DNA of 64,000 nt from positions 62,001-126,000 of the forward strand of contig NZ_JMLU01000004.1 in NCBI RefSeq assembly GCF_000686885.1. The letters run 5' to 3'. Of the stretch, positions 1 through 9,154 are shown in pieces (position 1 is the stretch's first letter; each line of letters begins with the position of its first letter). Position numbers and translations under genes: made by a program. Origin of the DNA: Flavobacterium sasangense DSM 21067 (GTDB taxonomy: Bacteria > Bacteroidota > Bacteroidia > Flavobacteriales > Flavobacteriaceae). The notes below the pieces were generated by a model. The model was not told the DNA's origin and ran no database searches. It saw only the letters and a program-made list of their open reading frames with translations.

Positions 1-687
1 AGCAATGTGGTTTTGAATGGTTTCGATTTGGAACTCTTTGAAGGAGAGAATTTAGTGGTGATGGGAAAATCGGGTTCAGGAAAATCGGTGATGATTAAGT
101 GTGTGATTGGTCTAGAACAACCTGATAGCGGTTCGATTTTAGTCATGAATGAAGAAATCAACAACCTAGAACAAGAAGATTTAGACGAATTACGCACCGA
201 AATCGGGTTTTTATTTCAAGGAAGCGCCTTATACGATTCGATGTCCGTTCGTGAGAATTTAGAATTTCCGTTGCGTCGTCATACTAAAAAATTTGGCGTT
301 ATTGAAGATACTACGCCTTTAGTGATGGAAGCTTTAGAAAGCGTTGGTTTAGCTCATGCAATTGATTTGATGCCGAACGAACTTTCAGGCGGTATGAAAC
401 GAAGAATTGCTTTGGCCAGAACCTTAATTTTAAAACCAAAAATCATCTTATATGACGAACCTACAACCGGTTTAGACCCGATTACATCAAAAGAAATTGT
501 ACTTTTGATGAATTCGATACAAAAACAATACAACACGTCTTCGATTATCATTACACACGATGTGGATTGTGCCAAAGTTATTGCCAATCGCATGATTTTA
601 TTGATTGACGGTGTAAATTATATAGAAGGAACGTTTGACGAATTAGCCAGTTCAACCGATCCAAAAGTGCAAGCATTTTTTAAATAG
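1..687 (+). CDS. MlaF-like ABC transporter ATP-binding protein (5' end outside window)
   Basis: ATPase subunit of an MCE/Mla-type lipid transporter that energises phospholipid movement between the membranes. The frame is open to the first base of the window, so the GTG at 7 is probably internal and the gene starts upstream. Visible motifs in order: Walker A GKSGSGKS, Q-loop FLFQGSALYDSM, signature LSGGMKRR, Walker B IILYDEPTTGLDP and H-loop ITHD. The Q-loop wording and the MCE gene 8 bases downstream favour MlaF over other ABC ATPases. A permease (MlaE) is expected just before the window. Partial gene; family assignment firm, substrate inferred. Confidence 0.9.
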   Translation, partial: SNVVLNGFDLELFEGENLVVMGKSGSGKSVMIKCVIGLEQPDSGSILVMNEEINNLEQEDLDELRTEIGFLFQGSALYDSMSVRENLEFPLRRHTKKFGVIEDTTPLVMEALESVGLAHAIDLMPNELSGGMKRRIALARTLILKPKIILYDEPTTGLDPITSKEIVLLMNSIQKQYNTSSIIITHDVDCAKVIANRMILLIDGVNYIEGTFDELASSTDPKVQAFFK

Positions 688-695
688 TTTTAGTA

Positions 696-1667
696 ATGGA
701 AAAATCAAATTCTCAAAAAATACAACTCGGAATCTTTGTTATCATTGGAACATTAGTGTTCTTAGCCGCGATTTATTTTATTGGAAATAAGCAAAATATG
801 TTTGGTAATACCTCACATTTGAAGGCTGTTTTTGTTAATGTGAATGGATTACAACCAGGAAATAATGTTCGTTATGCAGGAATTGACATTGGTACGGTAA
901 AAGAAATCGAAATGATTAACGATACGACTATTAGTGTTCATATGATTATTGATAACAAAATTATGGAACACATCAAGAAAAATGCGATTGCTACCATTAG
1001 TTCGGATGGTTTGGTGGGCAACATGATTATCAATATTATTCCTGGAAAAGGCGAAGCTCTAAAAGTTAAAAATGGCGATACGATTCAATCCTATAGCCGA
1101 ATTGGAACTGATGCGATGTTAGAAACCTTAAATGTAACGAATGAAAATGCCGCCATGTTAACCGCTGATTTATTAAAAATCACACAAGAAATCACACAAG
1201 GAAAAGGAACGGTTGGAATGTTAATTCGCGATACGATAATGTCGAAAAATCTTCAAGAAACGTTGAATTATTTGCGAATTACGAGTAAAGGAACTTCGGA
1301 ATCAGTGGCTAGTTTGAATAAGTTAATCAATGAATTAAATCGAAAAGACAATGTTATCGGTACATTAAACGATACGGTTGTTGCGAATAGAATGAAGAAA
1401 ATTATAATCAATTTAGAGAAATCGAGTACTGAAATTGATAAAGTAGTGACTAATTTAAATGGTACCATTACCAATGTTAAAGAAGGAAAAGGCGCTTTAA
1501 ATTATCTTTCAAATGATCCGAAATTGGTTAAACAAATTGATTCAACCATTACAAACATCAACAAAGCGAGCATCAAACTAAATGAAGATTTAGAAGCCTT
1601 GAAACACAATTTCTTATTTAGAGGGTATTTTAAGAAACAAGCTAAGGAGAAAGCGAAAGTAAATTAA
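696..1667 (+). CDS. MlaD/MCE-family substrate-binding protein
   Basis: 323-residue membrane-anchored MCE protein, the periplasmic lipid-binding partner of the preceding ATPase. Residues about 11-29 form one N-terminal transmembrane anchor. The MCE domain follows at roughly 38-115, with the typical VNGLQPGNNVRYAGIDIGTV segment. The rest is a long helical tail of the kind seen in single-MCE Bacteroidota proteins. It starts 8 bases after the ATPase stop and is the last gene of the operon, followed at once by a strong terminator. The family is clear; whether it exports or imports lipid cannot be read from the sequence. Confidence 0.88.
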   Translation: MEKSNSQKIQLGIFVIIGTLVFLAAIYFIGNKQNMFGNTSHLKAVFVNVNGLQPGNNVRYAGIDIGTVKEIEMINDTTISVHMIIDNKIMEHIKKNAIATISSDGLVGNMIINIIPGKGEALKVKNGDTIQSYSRIGTDAMLETLNVTNENAAMLTADLLKITQEITQGKGTVGMLIRDTIMSKNLQETLNYLRITSKGTSESVASLNKLINELNRKDNVIGTLNDTVVANRMKKIIINLEKSSTEIDKVVTNLNGTITNVKEGKGALNYLSNDPKLVKQIDSTITNINKASIKLNEDLEALKHNFLFRGYFKKQAKEKAKVN

Positions 1668-1668
1668 A

Positions 1669-1702
1669 AAAAAAGCTGTCATTTTAAAGTGACAGCTTTT
1701 TA
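1669..1702. terminator. bidirectional intrinsic terminator
   Basis: Stem AAAAAGCTGTCA / TGACAGCTTTTT with a short TTTTAAAG loop directly after the MCE stop codon. A-rich and T-rich flanks let it serve both the MCE operon and the convergent lipoprotein gene. Confidence 0.88.
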
Positions 1703-1714
1703 TAATAGGTTATA

Positions 1715-2179
1715 TTATCGGTGATATTCGGAAAAAAGTTCGCCTGTTACACCACTATCGTTAATTAATGTTTTAATTTTCATGTAATTAGCATTCAAAA
1801 CCACAACTTTTGACATTTCTCCGTCGATTTCTAAATTATCTGTTGTTACGTCATAAAAATACTCACCCGTTGTTGTAGCAGCATCAATAGGAGTTGTTTC
1901 AGAATAACTCATTGCTGGAATTGAAATTGTTATATAACCACTAATAATATTACTATCGTAAGTACCATCAGATTTAAATTCCATAGTTCCTTCAGAATCA
2001 CCATCTAAATTTACTCTTGTACCCGAGTAATTAGCAGTTCCGTACATGTTTCCTAATTGCCAAACACCTTCAATATTTGCTGTAGTTTTGTCACTTTCGT
2101 CATCACTACTACATCCATTTAAAAATAAAATTGACATTAATAAAAAAGTCACTTTTAAAGAATTGCTTAAAAATTTCAT
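1715..2179 (-). CDS. small lipoprotein, lipocalin-like
   Basis: 154-residue predicted lipoprotein of unknown function. The N-terminus has a signal peptide and a lipobox ending LFLNGC, followed by SSDDESD, the acidic spacer common in surface lipoproteins of Bacteroidota. The body reads as a small beta-barrel: IEGVWQLGNMYG near residue 36, then GTMEFKSDGTYD. This resembles the W-x-L / F-x-x-D-G-T pattern of lipocalin-like lipoproteins. It lies convergent to the MCE operon and downstream of cmk in the same direction. Lipoprotein export is well supported; the fold is an inference from short motifs. Confidence 0.72.
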   Translation of the reverse strand: MKFLSNSLKVTFLLMSILFLNGCSSDDESDKTTANIEGVWQLGNMYGTANYSGTRVNLDGDSEGTMEFKSDGTYDSNIISGYITISIPAMSYSETTPIDAATTTGEYFYDVTTDNLEIDGEMSKVVVLNANYMKIKTLINDSGVTGELFSEYHR

Positions 2180-2200
2180 GTTGTTATTTGTTTAGGTTAT

Positions 2201-2884
2201 TTATAATTTTTCCTTCACTAAATTCAAAACCAATTCAAATTGCTCTTTTTTAGTCAAGCTTGAATTATCGACTTCAATAGCATCATCTGCTTTCACTAAA
2301 GGAGAATCTTCTCTGTGCGTATCAATATAATCGCGTTCTTCTACGTTTTGAAGTACGTCTTCGAAAGTAATGTGTTGTCCTTTTTCTACTAACTCATCAA
2401 AACGGCGTTGCGCTCTGGTTTTTGAACTTGCGGTCATGAACAATTTCAACTCAGCATCAGGAAAAACTACGGTTCCAATGTCTCTTCCATCCATTACAAT
2501 GCCTTTGTCTTTACCCATAGCTTGTTGTTGCTCTACCAATTTGGCACGAACTTCCGAGATTTCTGCTACTTTACTTACCATACGCGAAACTTCAATAGTT
2601 CTGATTTGGTTTTCGATGTTCTCGTTATTCAAATACATTTCAGCAAATCCTAAAGTAGGATTGAATTGAAAACGCAAATTGATATTCGGTAATTGCGCCA
2701 CCAAACCTGCTGCATCTAAATGCGTTTCAGAAACCAAATTATGTTGCATGGCAAAATAAGCCACTGCACGATACATCGCGCCAGTATCTACATATACATA
2801 ACCTAATGCTGCAGCCAATTGCTTAGCTAATGTACTTTTTCCTGTTGACGAAAAACCGTCTATTGCTATGGTAATTTTTTTCAT
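2201..2884 (-). CDS. cmk: (d)CMP kinase
   Basis: Cytidylate kinase, phosphorylating CMP and dCMP in pyrimidine nucleotide synthesis; 227 residues, the usual length. P-loop GFSSTGKST near the N-terminus, then DTGAMYRAVAY, and the substrate/lid region GRDIGTVVFPDAELK with TRAQRR downstream. I chose ATG 2884 (MKKITIAIDG). The frame extends upstream to 2905 and would add MASSWQH, but those bases are part of a dispersed repeat (GCCACGAAGACGCCAAGGCG) and not protein sequence. porQ lies upstream in the same direction, as is common in Flavobacteria. Confidence 0.95.
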   Translation of the reverse strand: MKKITIAIDGFSSTGKSTLAKQLAAALGYVYVDTGAMYRAVAYFAMQHNLVSETHLDAAGLVAQLPNINLRFQFNPTLGFAEMYLNNENIENQIRTIEVSRMVSKVAEISEVRAKLVEQQQAMGKDKGIVMDGRDIGTVVFPDAELKLFMTASSKTRAQRRFDELVEKGQHITFEDVLQNVEERDYIDTHREDSPLVKADDAIEVDNSSLTKKEQFELVLNLVKEKL

Positions 2885-2972
2885 ATGTTGCCACGAAGAC
2901 GCCAAGGCGCTAAGTTTTTTATTATTAAATCTATTGACTTTTTTTAAACATATAAGTCATATAAGTTTTTCT
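2885..2972. repeat. dispersed intergenic repeat words upstream of cmk
   Basis: Two repeat-like blocks lie between porQ and cmk. GCCACGAAGACGCCAAGGCG (about 2888-2907) is built of near-copies of a GAAGGCGC-like word. AACATATAAGTCATATAAG (about 2947-2965) is a duplicated CATATAAGT word. Other such word-duplications occur between genes elsewhere in the window. They look like short dispersed repeats with no coding role. Confidence 0.6.
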
Positions 2973-3015
2973 TAAGTAATATTTTGTGAATAATTAAGTT
3001 CATTTAAGCTAACCT

Positions 3016-3064
3016 CTTTTTACTTTTTACTTTTTACTTTTTACTTTTTACTTTTTACTTTTCA
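3016..3064. repeat. tandem heptamer repeat (CTTTTTA)x6-7
   Basis: Six perfect copies of CTTTTTA (3016-3057) plus a degenerate seventh (CTTTTCA, 3058-3064) run directly up to the porQ stop codon. On the minus strand this reads TAAAAAG repeated. Copy number could vary by slippage; it sits in the 3' flank of porQ. Confidence 0.9.
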
Positions 3065-4084
3065 CTAATTCAAATCAATCATCAAACCAAACAAACTCGT
3101 ATTGGCAGCAATGGTATATCTTGAATACGAATAATCGAATTTCACTTTTCCAAATCGCAATCCAAAACCAACTGATATTCCAGAGAAATTACGTTTGTCT
3201 ACGATTCGTAATTCTTCGCCTCTTCTAAAGTTATATCCTAATCTTAAGTTGAATCCTTTTTCTGGAAATAATTCGGCTCCTAAAATTACGTGACGTAAAG
3301 CGTTATTGAAAAACGATACTTTTTCTTCTTCCGAACCTCCATCTAAACTTCCTTGTGCTCTGTTGGGATTAGAAAAAGCAATATTCCACTGCTGTAAATT
3401 TTCTAACGTAACATGCCAACGAATCGGTACATGCAGCATCAATTGCGAAATTCCAGCATCAATAGCTAAAGGTAATTTTTCATTCGTATCTTGATAAGGT
3501 TTTATTTGAAATCCTAAATTCCGAACCGTCAATCCGTAATTGATATCATTATCTACATCAACATACAAAAATCCTAAATCAACCGCTGCTCCCCAAGAAT
3601 TATAACTTTCTAAAGTGGAGGAAATTAATTTGGCGTTTGCCCCAACATACATATCGGTCCAAGGTAAATTATAGGCATAACCTAGTGATAATGCAGCTTC
3701 ACTTCCTGTAAAATCAGAAGTTAAATTTCCTAATTCGTCTCTTCCTTCAAATGTTCCGTAATTGATATAACTAATTCCTGCATGAAAAGTTTGCAAATGG
3801 CGGTCATACGTGTAAGCATAAGCAGCAGTTCCATAAGAAACTTCTCCGTAGTAACTTCCATAATTAGCCGATAAACGATTGTGCATTTTTTCATTAATCG
3901 TTGCTGGATTGTAAAACGCTTGGTTGACGTCGTAATCCACAACAGTAACCGTTTTTCCACCCAAAGCCGCTTGTCGAGGTGATTGCGCTAAGTTCAAAAA
4001 CTGATATACTGCTTTACCTCCTATTTGGCTAAAAGATACAGCCGATAGTAGAAATGAGAGTAGTAATACGAGTTTTCTTAGCAT
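3065..4084 (-). CDS. porQ: type IX secretion system protein PorQ
   Basis: 339-residue outer-membrane barrel protein of the type IX secretion system. In the well-studied system PorQ, with PorU, PorV and PorZ, forms the attachment complex that processes secreted cargo. Signal peptide LVLLLSFLLSAVSFSQ, then GGKAVYQFLNLAQSPRQAALGG, the segment shared by PorQ/PorV-type proteins, and alternating beta strands to a C-terminal LFGLMIDLN. It lies between cmk and lon. A cargo protein with a T9SS sorting domain is encoded at 20857-22830. The name rests on family recognition. Confidence 0.85.
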   Translation of the reverse strand: MLRKLVLLLSFLLSAVSFSQIGGKAVYQFLNLAQSPRQAALGGKTVTVVDYDVNQAFYNPATINEKMHNRLSANYGSYYGEVSYGTAAYAYTYDRHLQTFHAGISYINYGTFEGRDELGNLTSDFTGSEAALSLGYAYNLPWTDMYVGANAKLISSTLESYNSWGAAVDLGFLYVDVDNDINYGLTVRNLGFQIKPYQDTNEKLPLAIDAGISQLMLHVPIRWHVTLENLQQWNIAFSNPNRAQGSLDGGSEEEKVSFFNNALRHVILGAELFPEKGFNLRLGYNFRRGEELRIVDKRNFSGISVGFGLRFGKVKFDYSYSRYTIAANTSLFGLMIDLN

Positions 4085-4117
4085 TTTTTGGTGTTAATCT
4101 TACTTATAACGCAACTG

Positions 4118-4148
4118 CGAAGATAAAATTATATCGGTTAGGAAACAA
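4118..4148 (-). promoter_or_regulatory. porQ promoter
   Basis: Minus-strand TTG (4148-4146), 20-base spacer, then TATCTTCG (4125-4118), one mismatch from TAnnTTTG. It lies 33 bases before the porQ ATG. Confidence 0.55.
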
Positions 4149-4151
4149 AAA

Positions 4152-4186
4152 AAGAACTCCCAATAAATGAATTATTGAGAGTTCTT
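4152..4186 (-). terminator. lon terminator
   Basis: 15-bp stem 4152-4166 / 4172-4186 with one G-U pair in the minus-strand RNA and a 5-base loop, followed on the minus strand by a T tract. It separates lon from the porQ promoter. Confidence 0.8.
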
Positions 4187-4213
4187 AAATTAATCGTATT
4201 AAAATTGGAAAAT

Positions 4214-6676
4214 TTAGTTTTTACTTTCCAAGTTTTTAGCATTTTTCACCTTTTGATTGGTAATAGCAATATCTAAAACTTCGCTCATTCTGTCTACGTA
4301 ATGGAACGTTAATCCTTCGATATAATCCGCTTTAATTTCTTCGATATCACGTTTGTTTTCTTTACACAAAATGATTTCTTTGATGTTAGCTCTTTTCGCA
4401 GCTAAAATCTTTTCTTTGATTCCGCCCACTGGCAATACTTTGCCTCGAAGGGTAATTTCTCCCGTCATGGCGATGTGTTTTTTCACTCGTTTTTGAGTAA
4501 AAGAAGATACCATAGAAGTTAGCATCGCAATTCCAGCACTTGGTCCATCTTTTGGCGTTGCTCCTTCTGGAACGTGAATGTGAATGTTATAATTATTCAA
4601 AACCTCTGGATTGATTCCTAAAAATTCAGCGTTAGCACGAATATATTCCAAAGCAATCGTAACCGATTCTTTCATAACCGTTCCTAAATTTCCGGTCATC
4701 GTCATCGCTCCTTTTCCTTTAGAAATTAAAGATTCGATGAATAAAATATCACCACCAACTGATGTCCACGCTAAACCAGTAACTACTCCAGCCACATCGT
4801 TATTTTCGTATTTGTCGCGCTCCATTCGTGGCGATTTCAATACTTCTAAAATATCAGCATCGGAAACTTTTACGTTGTAAGGTTCTTCCATAGCAATCGA
4901 TTTTGCTGCATGTCGCACTACTTGAGCAATTTTTTTCTCTAAACCACGAACACCTGATTCACGTGTATAACCTACTACGATTTTTTCTAATTGTTTTTTA
5001 CCAATTTGTAAATCTTTAGCGGTTAATCCGTGTTCTTTTAATTGTTTTGGCAATAAGTGTGTTTTAGCGATTTCGATTTTTTCTTCAATGGTATAACCTG
5101 TCATTTCAATGATTTCCATACGATCACGAAGCGCTGGCTGAATGGTTGACAAACTATTTGAAGTCGCAATAAACATCACTTTTGATAAATCATATCCTAA
5201 TTCCAAGAAATTATCGTGGAATTCTTTGTTTTGTTCCGGATCTAAAACCTCCAATAAAGCCGAAGATGGATCACCATTATGACTTGATGATAATTTATCA
5301 ATCTCATCCAATACGAAAACTGGATTTGATGTTTTGGCTTTCTTAATATTTTGAAGAATTCGTCCTGGCATCGCACCAATGTAGGTTTTTCTGTGACCGC
5401 GAATTTCCGCTTCATCACGTAAACCACCTAATGACATTCTGATATATTCTCTTCCTAAAGCTTCAGCAATGGATTTTCCAATTGATGTTTTACCAACTCC
5501 CGGAGGTCCGTACAAACATAAAATTGGTGATTTCATATCGTTACGAAGTTTTAAAACTGCCAAATGTTCGACGATACGTTTCTTTACATCTTCTAAACCA
5601 TAATGGTCTCTATCTAGAATTTTTTGAGCACGTTTTAAATCGAAATTGTCTTTGGTAAATTCGTTCCAAGGCAATTCTAAAAACAACTCAATATAATTGC
5701 GTTGAATACCAAAATCTGGCGAATTTGGATTAGTACGTTGCAGCTTAGACAATTCCTTTTCGAAATGTTTTGCTGTTTTATCGTCCCATTTTTTCTTTTT
5801 TCCTTTGGCACGCATTTCTTCAATTTCGGCTTCATACGAAACGCCACCCAATTCTTCTTGAATGGTTTTCATTTGTTGCTGCAAGAAATATTCGCGTTGT
5901 TGTTGGTCTAAATCGAAACGCACTTTAGACTGAATATCGTTGCGAACTTCTAATTTTTGAAGTTCTAAGTTCATGAAACGCAAGGTTTCAAGTGCTCTGT
6001 CTTTTAAATTTGGAATCGATAATAATTGTTGTTTTTCTTCAACCGAAAGATTCATGTTAGAAGAAACAAAATTGATTAAAAACGGATTACTTTCGATGTT
6101 TTTAATAGCAAAAGTAGCTTCTGTAGGGATGTTTGGACTTTCCTTGATAATTTGGATTGCCAATTCTTTAATCGATTCTACAATCGCTTTAAATTCGACA
6201 TTTTTATCATCTGGGCGTTCTTCTGCAACCTCTTTGATTTTGGCTCTCAAATAAGGCTCTTCTTGCGTAAACGCTTCTACTTCAAAACGTTTTTTTCCTT
6301 GAAGGATTACGGTTGTATTTCCATCAGGCATTTTTAAAACACGCATGATACGAGCTACAGTTCCAATATGATGTACATCGTTTGGAGTTGGTTCTTCTAC
6401 ATTTTCATCAATTTGCGCCACTACACCAATGATTTTTCCTTTGGCATTGGCATCATTGATTAATTTAATCGATTTATCTCTTCCTGCAGTAATTGGGATA
6501 ACCACTCCTGGGAATAAAACGGTATTTCGTAAAGGTAAAATGGCAATATCTTCAGGCAAAGCCTCGTTGTTCATTTCTTCTTCATCTTCGGGCGTCATTA
6601 ACGGAATCAATTCCGCTTCTGGATCCATTTCTTGAAGTGACAAATTGTCAAGCGCTAGTATTTTTTGATTCGGCAT
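4214..6676 (-). CDS. lon: endopeptidase La (Lon)
   Basis: ATP-dependent serine protease degrading misfolded and regulatory proteins in the cytoplasm; 820 residues, normal length. N-terminal substrate domain ([18 protein letters not shown]), AAA+ module with Walker [10 protein letters not shown] and Walker [11 protein letters not shown], and a C-terminal protease domain with the Ser in [11 protein letters not shown] and the Lys in [13 protein letters not shown] prefer ATG 6676 ([19 protein letters not shown]). The frame runs to an ATG at 6712, but a TACCTTTG -7 box at 6726-6733 would leave almost no leader for it. Complete and apparently active. Confidence 0.96.
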   Translation of the reverse strand: MPNQKILALDNLSLQEMDPEAELIPLMTPEDEEEMNNEALPEDIAILPLRNTVLFPGVVIPITAGRDKSIKLINDANAKGKIIGVVAQIDENVEEPTPNDVHHIGTVARIMRVLKMPDGNTTVILQGKKRFEVEAFTQEEPYLRAKIKEVAEERPDDKNVEFKAIVESIKELAIQIIKESPNIPTEATFAIKNIESNPFLINFVSSNMNLSVEEKQQLLSIPNLKDRALETLRFMNLELQKLEVRNDIQSKVRFDLDQQQREYFLQQQMKTIQEELGGVSYEAEIEEMRAKGKKKKWDDKTAKHFEKELSKLQRTNPNSPDFGIQRNYIELFLELPWNEFTKDNFDLKRAQKILDRDHYGLEDVKKRIVEHLAVLKLRNDMKSPILCLYGPPGVGKTSIGKSIAEALGREYIRMSLGGLRDEAEIRGHRKTYIGAMPGRILQNIKKAKTSNPVFVLDEIDKLSSSHNGDPSSALLEVLDPEQNKEFHDNFLELGYDLSKVMFIATSNSLSTIQPALRDRMEIIEMTGYTIEEKIEIAKTHLLPKQLKEHGLTAKDLQIGKKQLEKIVVGYTRESGVRGLEKKIAQVVRHAAKSIAMEEPYNVKVSDADILEVLKSPRMERDKYENNDVAGVVTGLAWTSVGGDILFIESLISKGKGAMTMTGNLGTVMKESVTIALEYIRANAEFLGINPEVLNNYNIHIHVPEGATPKDGPSAGIAMLTSMVSSFTQKRVKKHIAMTGEITLRGKVLPVGGIKEKILAAKRANIKEIILCKENKRDIEEIKADYIEGLTFHYVDRMSEVLDIAITNQKVKNAKNLESKN

Positions 6677-6725
6677 AGTAATATTTATGGTCTTTTTGTC
6701 AGTAATTATCATTTGAAAATGTATT

Positions 6726-6733
6726 CAAAGGTA
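6726..6733 (-). promoter_or_regulatory. -7 box of lon promoter
   Basis: Minus-strand TACCTTTG matches TAnnTTTG exactly. No TTG at ideal spacing is seen upstream. It helps place the lon start at 6676. Confidence 0.5.
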
Positions 6734-6826
6734 CGCATTAAAGCGCTATTTTATTGATAATCAAATCATAAAATAATTTTAAATAGCAATTTCAAGAGTA
6801 TTAGTTCAAGATGTATGCCAAGAACC

Positions 6827-8122
6827 TTACTTTTTAGGAACTCGTAACAAAAGAAGCAATCCAACAACAAAAAATAGGATTAAAAATAAGATGGCATTTT
6901 GAATTTTACCCGTTACATCAGCAATATAACCATAAGTAAACATTCCGATAACAATTCCGATTTTCTCAGCTACATCGTAGAAACTAAAGAACGAAGTTGT
7001 GTCTTTAGAATCTTCAGGAATAAATTTAGAATAAGTAGAACGCGATAACGATTGAATTCCTCCCATTACTAATCCCACAAAAGCGGCAGCAATATAGAAA
7101 TCGTTTGGAGTGATTACAAAATAGGCATAGGTACAAATTAAAATCCAGGAGAAATTTAAACCAATTAAAACGACAATATTTCCATATTTAGCAACCAGTT
7201 TTGATGTAAGCCAAGCACCTAAAACCGCGATTAATTGAATTAATAAAATACTCACAATTAATCCCATTGTACGTTTACTATCACTTCCCCATTGCACTTC
7301 TTTTTCACCAAAATAAGCTGCAATAATCATGATAGTTTGCACTGCCATACTATAAACGAAGAAGGCTCCTAAATAACGTCGTAAGGATTTTAATTCCTTT
7401 ATTTGTTGCCAAACTTTTCGCAACTCTTTAAAACCATTGAATAGTACATTTTTATGCAGTTTGTTTTCGTTTTTATTATTTGGTAAGTAGTAGTAAGTGT
7501 ATTGACTAAAGCCTAACCACCAAATACCTACTAAAAGAAAGGAATAACGCATCATTTGTAGTTTTTGGTTATCCGCTACTGACATAACCATAGCCAAACA
7601 AATCAATAACAAAACAACGCTACCCACATAACCCAAACTAAATCCTTTTGCGCTGATTTTATCTTGTTGTTCTTTGTGAGCGATATCGGGTAAATAGGAA
7701 TTGTAGAAAACTAAACTTCCCCAAAAACCTATTAATGCCAATAAGTAGGAAACCAAACTTAAAACAACCATTTCATCATCTATTGAAAAAAAGTACAATG
7801 ACATACATGAAATCGCCCCAACGTAACAAAAAAGCTTCAAGAAAAACTTTTTGTTTCCCAAATAATCGGCAATTCCTGATAATAATGGCGATATAAAAGC
7901 AATGATTAAAAATCCTAAAGCAGTAACATAACTTATTAAAGCCTCACTTCGAATAGAAAATCCAAACAGAACAATTTCTTCAATATTTTTTTGGCGGAAT
8001 AAAGCTCCGTAATACAATGGAAAAATGGTTGAAGAAATCACCAAAGCATAAACCGAGTTTGCCCAATCGTAAAAAGCCCAAGCATTTAAAAGTTTTGAAT
8101 CTCCTTTTTGAAGTTGTTGCAT
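6827..8122 (-). CDS. MFS transporter, UMF1/Atg22-like
   Basis: 431-residue polytopic inner-membrane protein of the UMF1 (Atg22-like) branch of the major facilitator superfamily, recognisable by the N-terminal NAWAFYDWANSVYALVI segment. About 12 hydrophobic segments follow, and the MGGIQSLSRSTYS loop is typical. The substrate is unknown; eukaryotic Atg22 exports amino acids from the vacuole, but that cannot be transferred here. Start ATG 8122 is chosen. The frame extends to a TTG at 8167, inside the terminator hairpin of the upstream gene, so that start is not credible. Confidence 0.85.
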   Translation of the reverse strand: MQQLQKGDSKLLNAWAFYDWANSVYALVISSTIFPLYYGALFRQKNIEEIVLFGFSIRSEALISYVTALGFLIIAFISPLLSGIADYLGNKKFFLKLFCYVGAISCMSLYFFSIDDEMVVLSLVSYLLALIGFWGSLVFYNSYLPDIAHKEQQDKISAKGFSLGYVGSVVLLLICLAMVMSVADNQKLQMMRYSFLLVGIWWLGFSQYTYYYLPNNKNENKLHKNVLFNGFKELRKVWQQIKELKSLRRYLGAFFVYSMAVQTIMIIAAYFGEKEVQWGSDSKRTMGLIVSILLIQLIAVLGAWLTSKLVAKYGNIVVLIGLNFSWILICTYAYFVITPNDFYIAAAFVGLVMGGIQSLSRSTYSKFIPEDSKDTTSFFSFYDVAEKIGIVIGMFTYGYIADVTGKIQNAILFLILFFVVGLLLLLRVPKK

Positions 8123-8143
8123 AGCAATTGTTTTAAAATAAAA

Positions 8144-8164
8144 AATCCCGACAATGTCGGGATT
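8144..8164 (-). terminator. terminator of the M48 protease gene
   Basis: Perfect 9-bp stem AATCCCGAC / GTCGGGATT with a 3-base loop, followed on the minus strand by TTTTTATTTT. It lies between the M48 gene and the MFS start. Confidence 0.88.
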
Positions 8165-8187
8165 CAAATATAATAGTAATTTTTTAA

Positions 8188-9006
8188 TTATTTAAAAGTT
8201 ACTCCAAACTTAGCCGCTTCTGCTTTAGCCTTTGGAATTAATTCTTTAATTTTAGCAATACGAGTAGCATTACTAGGGTGTGTACTCATAAATTCTGGTG
8301 GTGATTGCCCTCCAGATTGTTGCGCCATTCTTTCCCAAAATGCAACAGCCGTATCAGGATTATAACCTGCAATTGCCATTAACGTTAATCCAATCATATC
8401 TGCTTCACTTTCATGCGCTCTACTAAATGGTAACATTCCACCAAATTGAGTAGTCGCTCCATAAGCTGTCATTGCTATTTGCTGAGTTTCTTGAGATTTA
8501 TTTCCAGTAGCTACTGCTACTCCCGCCGCTCCAGCTTGTTGTAAAACACCAGCACTCATTCGTTGTTGACCGTGATTGGCTAAAGCATGCGCTACCTCAT
8601 GTCCCATTACAGTTGCCATACCCGCATCGTCTTTACAAATTGGCATAATACCCGTGTAAAAAACGATTTTTCCTCCTGGCATACACCAAGCATTTACTTC
8701 TTTGCTATCTACTAATTTATATTCCCAAGCATATCCTTCTAAATAATTAGCATATCCGTTAGCATTTAACCAACGTTCAGCAGCAACTTTAATTTTAGAT
8801 CCAACTGTCTCTACTCTTTTCGCATCACTTGTACCCGTAATTACTTTATTTTCAGATAAAAACTGATTATATTGTTGAAAAGCTGAAGGCAAAATTTCAC
8901 TATTTGGAACTAAAGCCAAAGTACTCTTTCCAGTAAACGGATTTTTAGCACACGATATCACAAGTGCAAAAGCAAGAAGTACTACAATTTTAAATTTCAT
9001 ATTCAT
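8188..9006 (-). CDS. M48-family metalloprotease lipoprotein
   Basis: 272-residue zinc peptidase of the M48 family, probably anchored in the periplasm or outer membrane and acting in envelope protein quality control like LoiP/BepA-type enzymes. Lipobox ALVISC with Cys near residue 20, then NPFTGKSTLALVP, a conserved opening of this family. The zinc site HEVAHALANHG lies near residue 137, with the third ligand in the downstream SRAHESEADMIGL segment. All catalytic residues are present. ATG 9006 and ATG 9000 are both possible; the longer is listed. A -7 box lies at 9024-9031. Confidence 0.9.
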   Translation of the reverse strand: MNMKFKIVVLLAFALVISCAKNPFTGKSTLALVPNSEILPSAFQQYNQFLSENKVITGTSDAKRVETVGSKIKVAAERWLNANGYANYLEGYAWEYKLVDSKEVNAWCMPGGKIVFYTGIMPICKDDAGMATVMGHEVAHALANHGQQRMSAGVLQQAGAAGVAVATGNKSQETQQIAMTAYGATTQFGGMLPFSRAHESEADMIGLTLMAIAGYNPDTAVAFWERMAQQSGGQSPPEFMSTHPSNATRIAKIKELIPKAKAEAAKFGVTFK

Positions 9007-9023
9007 AAGTAATCGATTTTTTA

Positions 9024-9031
9024 CAAAATTA
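9024..9031 (-). promoter_or_regulatory. -7 box of M48 protease gene
   Basis: Minus-strand TAATTTTG, an exact TAnnTTTG match, 17 bases before the ATG; no well-placed -33 TTG. Confidence 0.4.
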
Positions 9032-9154
9032 CATCTTTTTTTAATTTTAAGCTGTTTGTCGGATTCAATTTTTGCATCATTTTTTAACTATATTTTATAA
9101 TCAAATTTTAAACCAAACATCATATAAATTGTAACTTGCACAAAATTTCTGAAC

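Noticed and set aside
2885-2905. N-terminal extension MASSWQH of cmk
   Set aside because: These codons are part of an intergenic repeat; ATG 2884 gives the conserved start MKKITIAIDG.
3016-3064. CRISPR-like repeat
   Set aside because: A 7-base unit without spacers is a simple tandem repeat, not a CRISPR array; no cas genes in the window.
5702-6337. Plus-strand frames inside lon
   Set aside because: Shadow frames of a highly conserved gene; composition and lack of motifs argue against coding.
8123-8167. Upstream TTG start for the MFS transporter
   Set aside because: It lies inside the terminator hairpin 8144-8164 of the M48 gene; ATG 8122 gives the conserved start.
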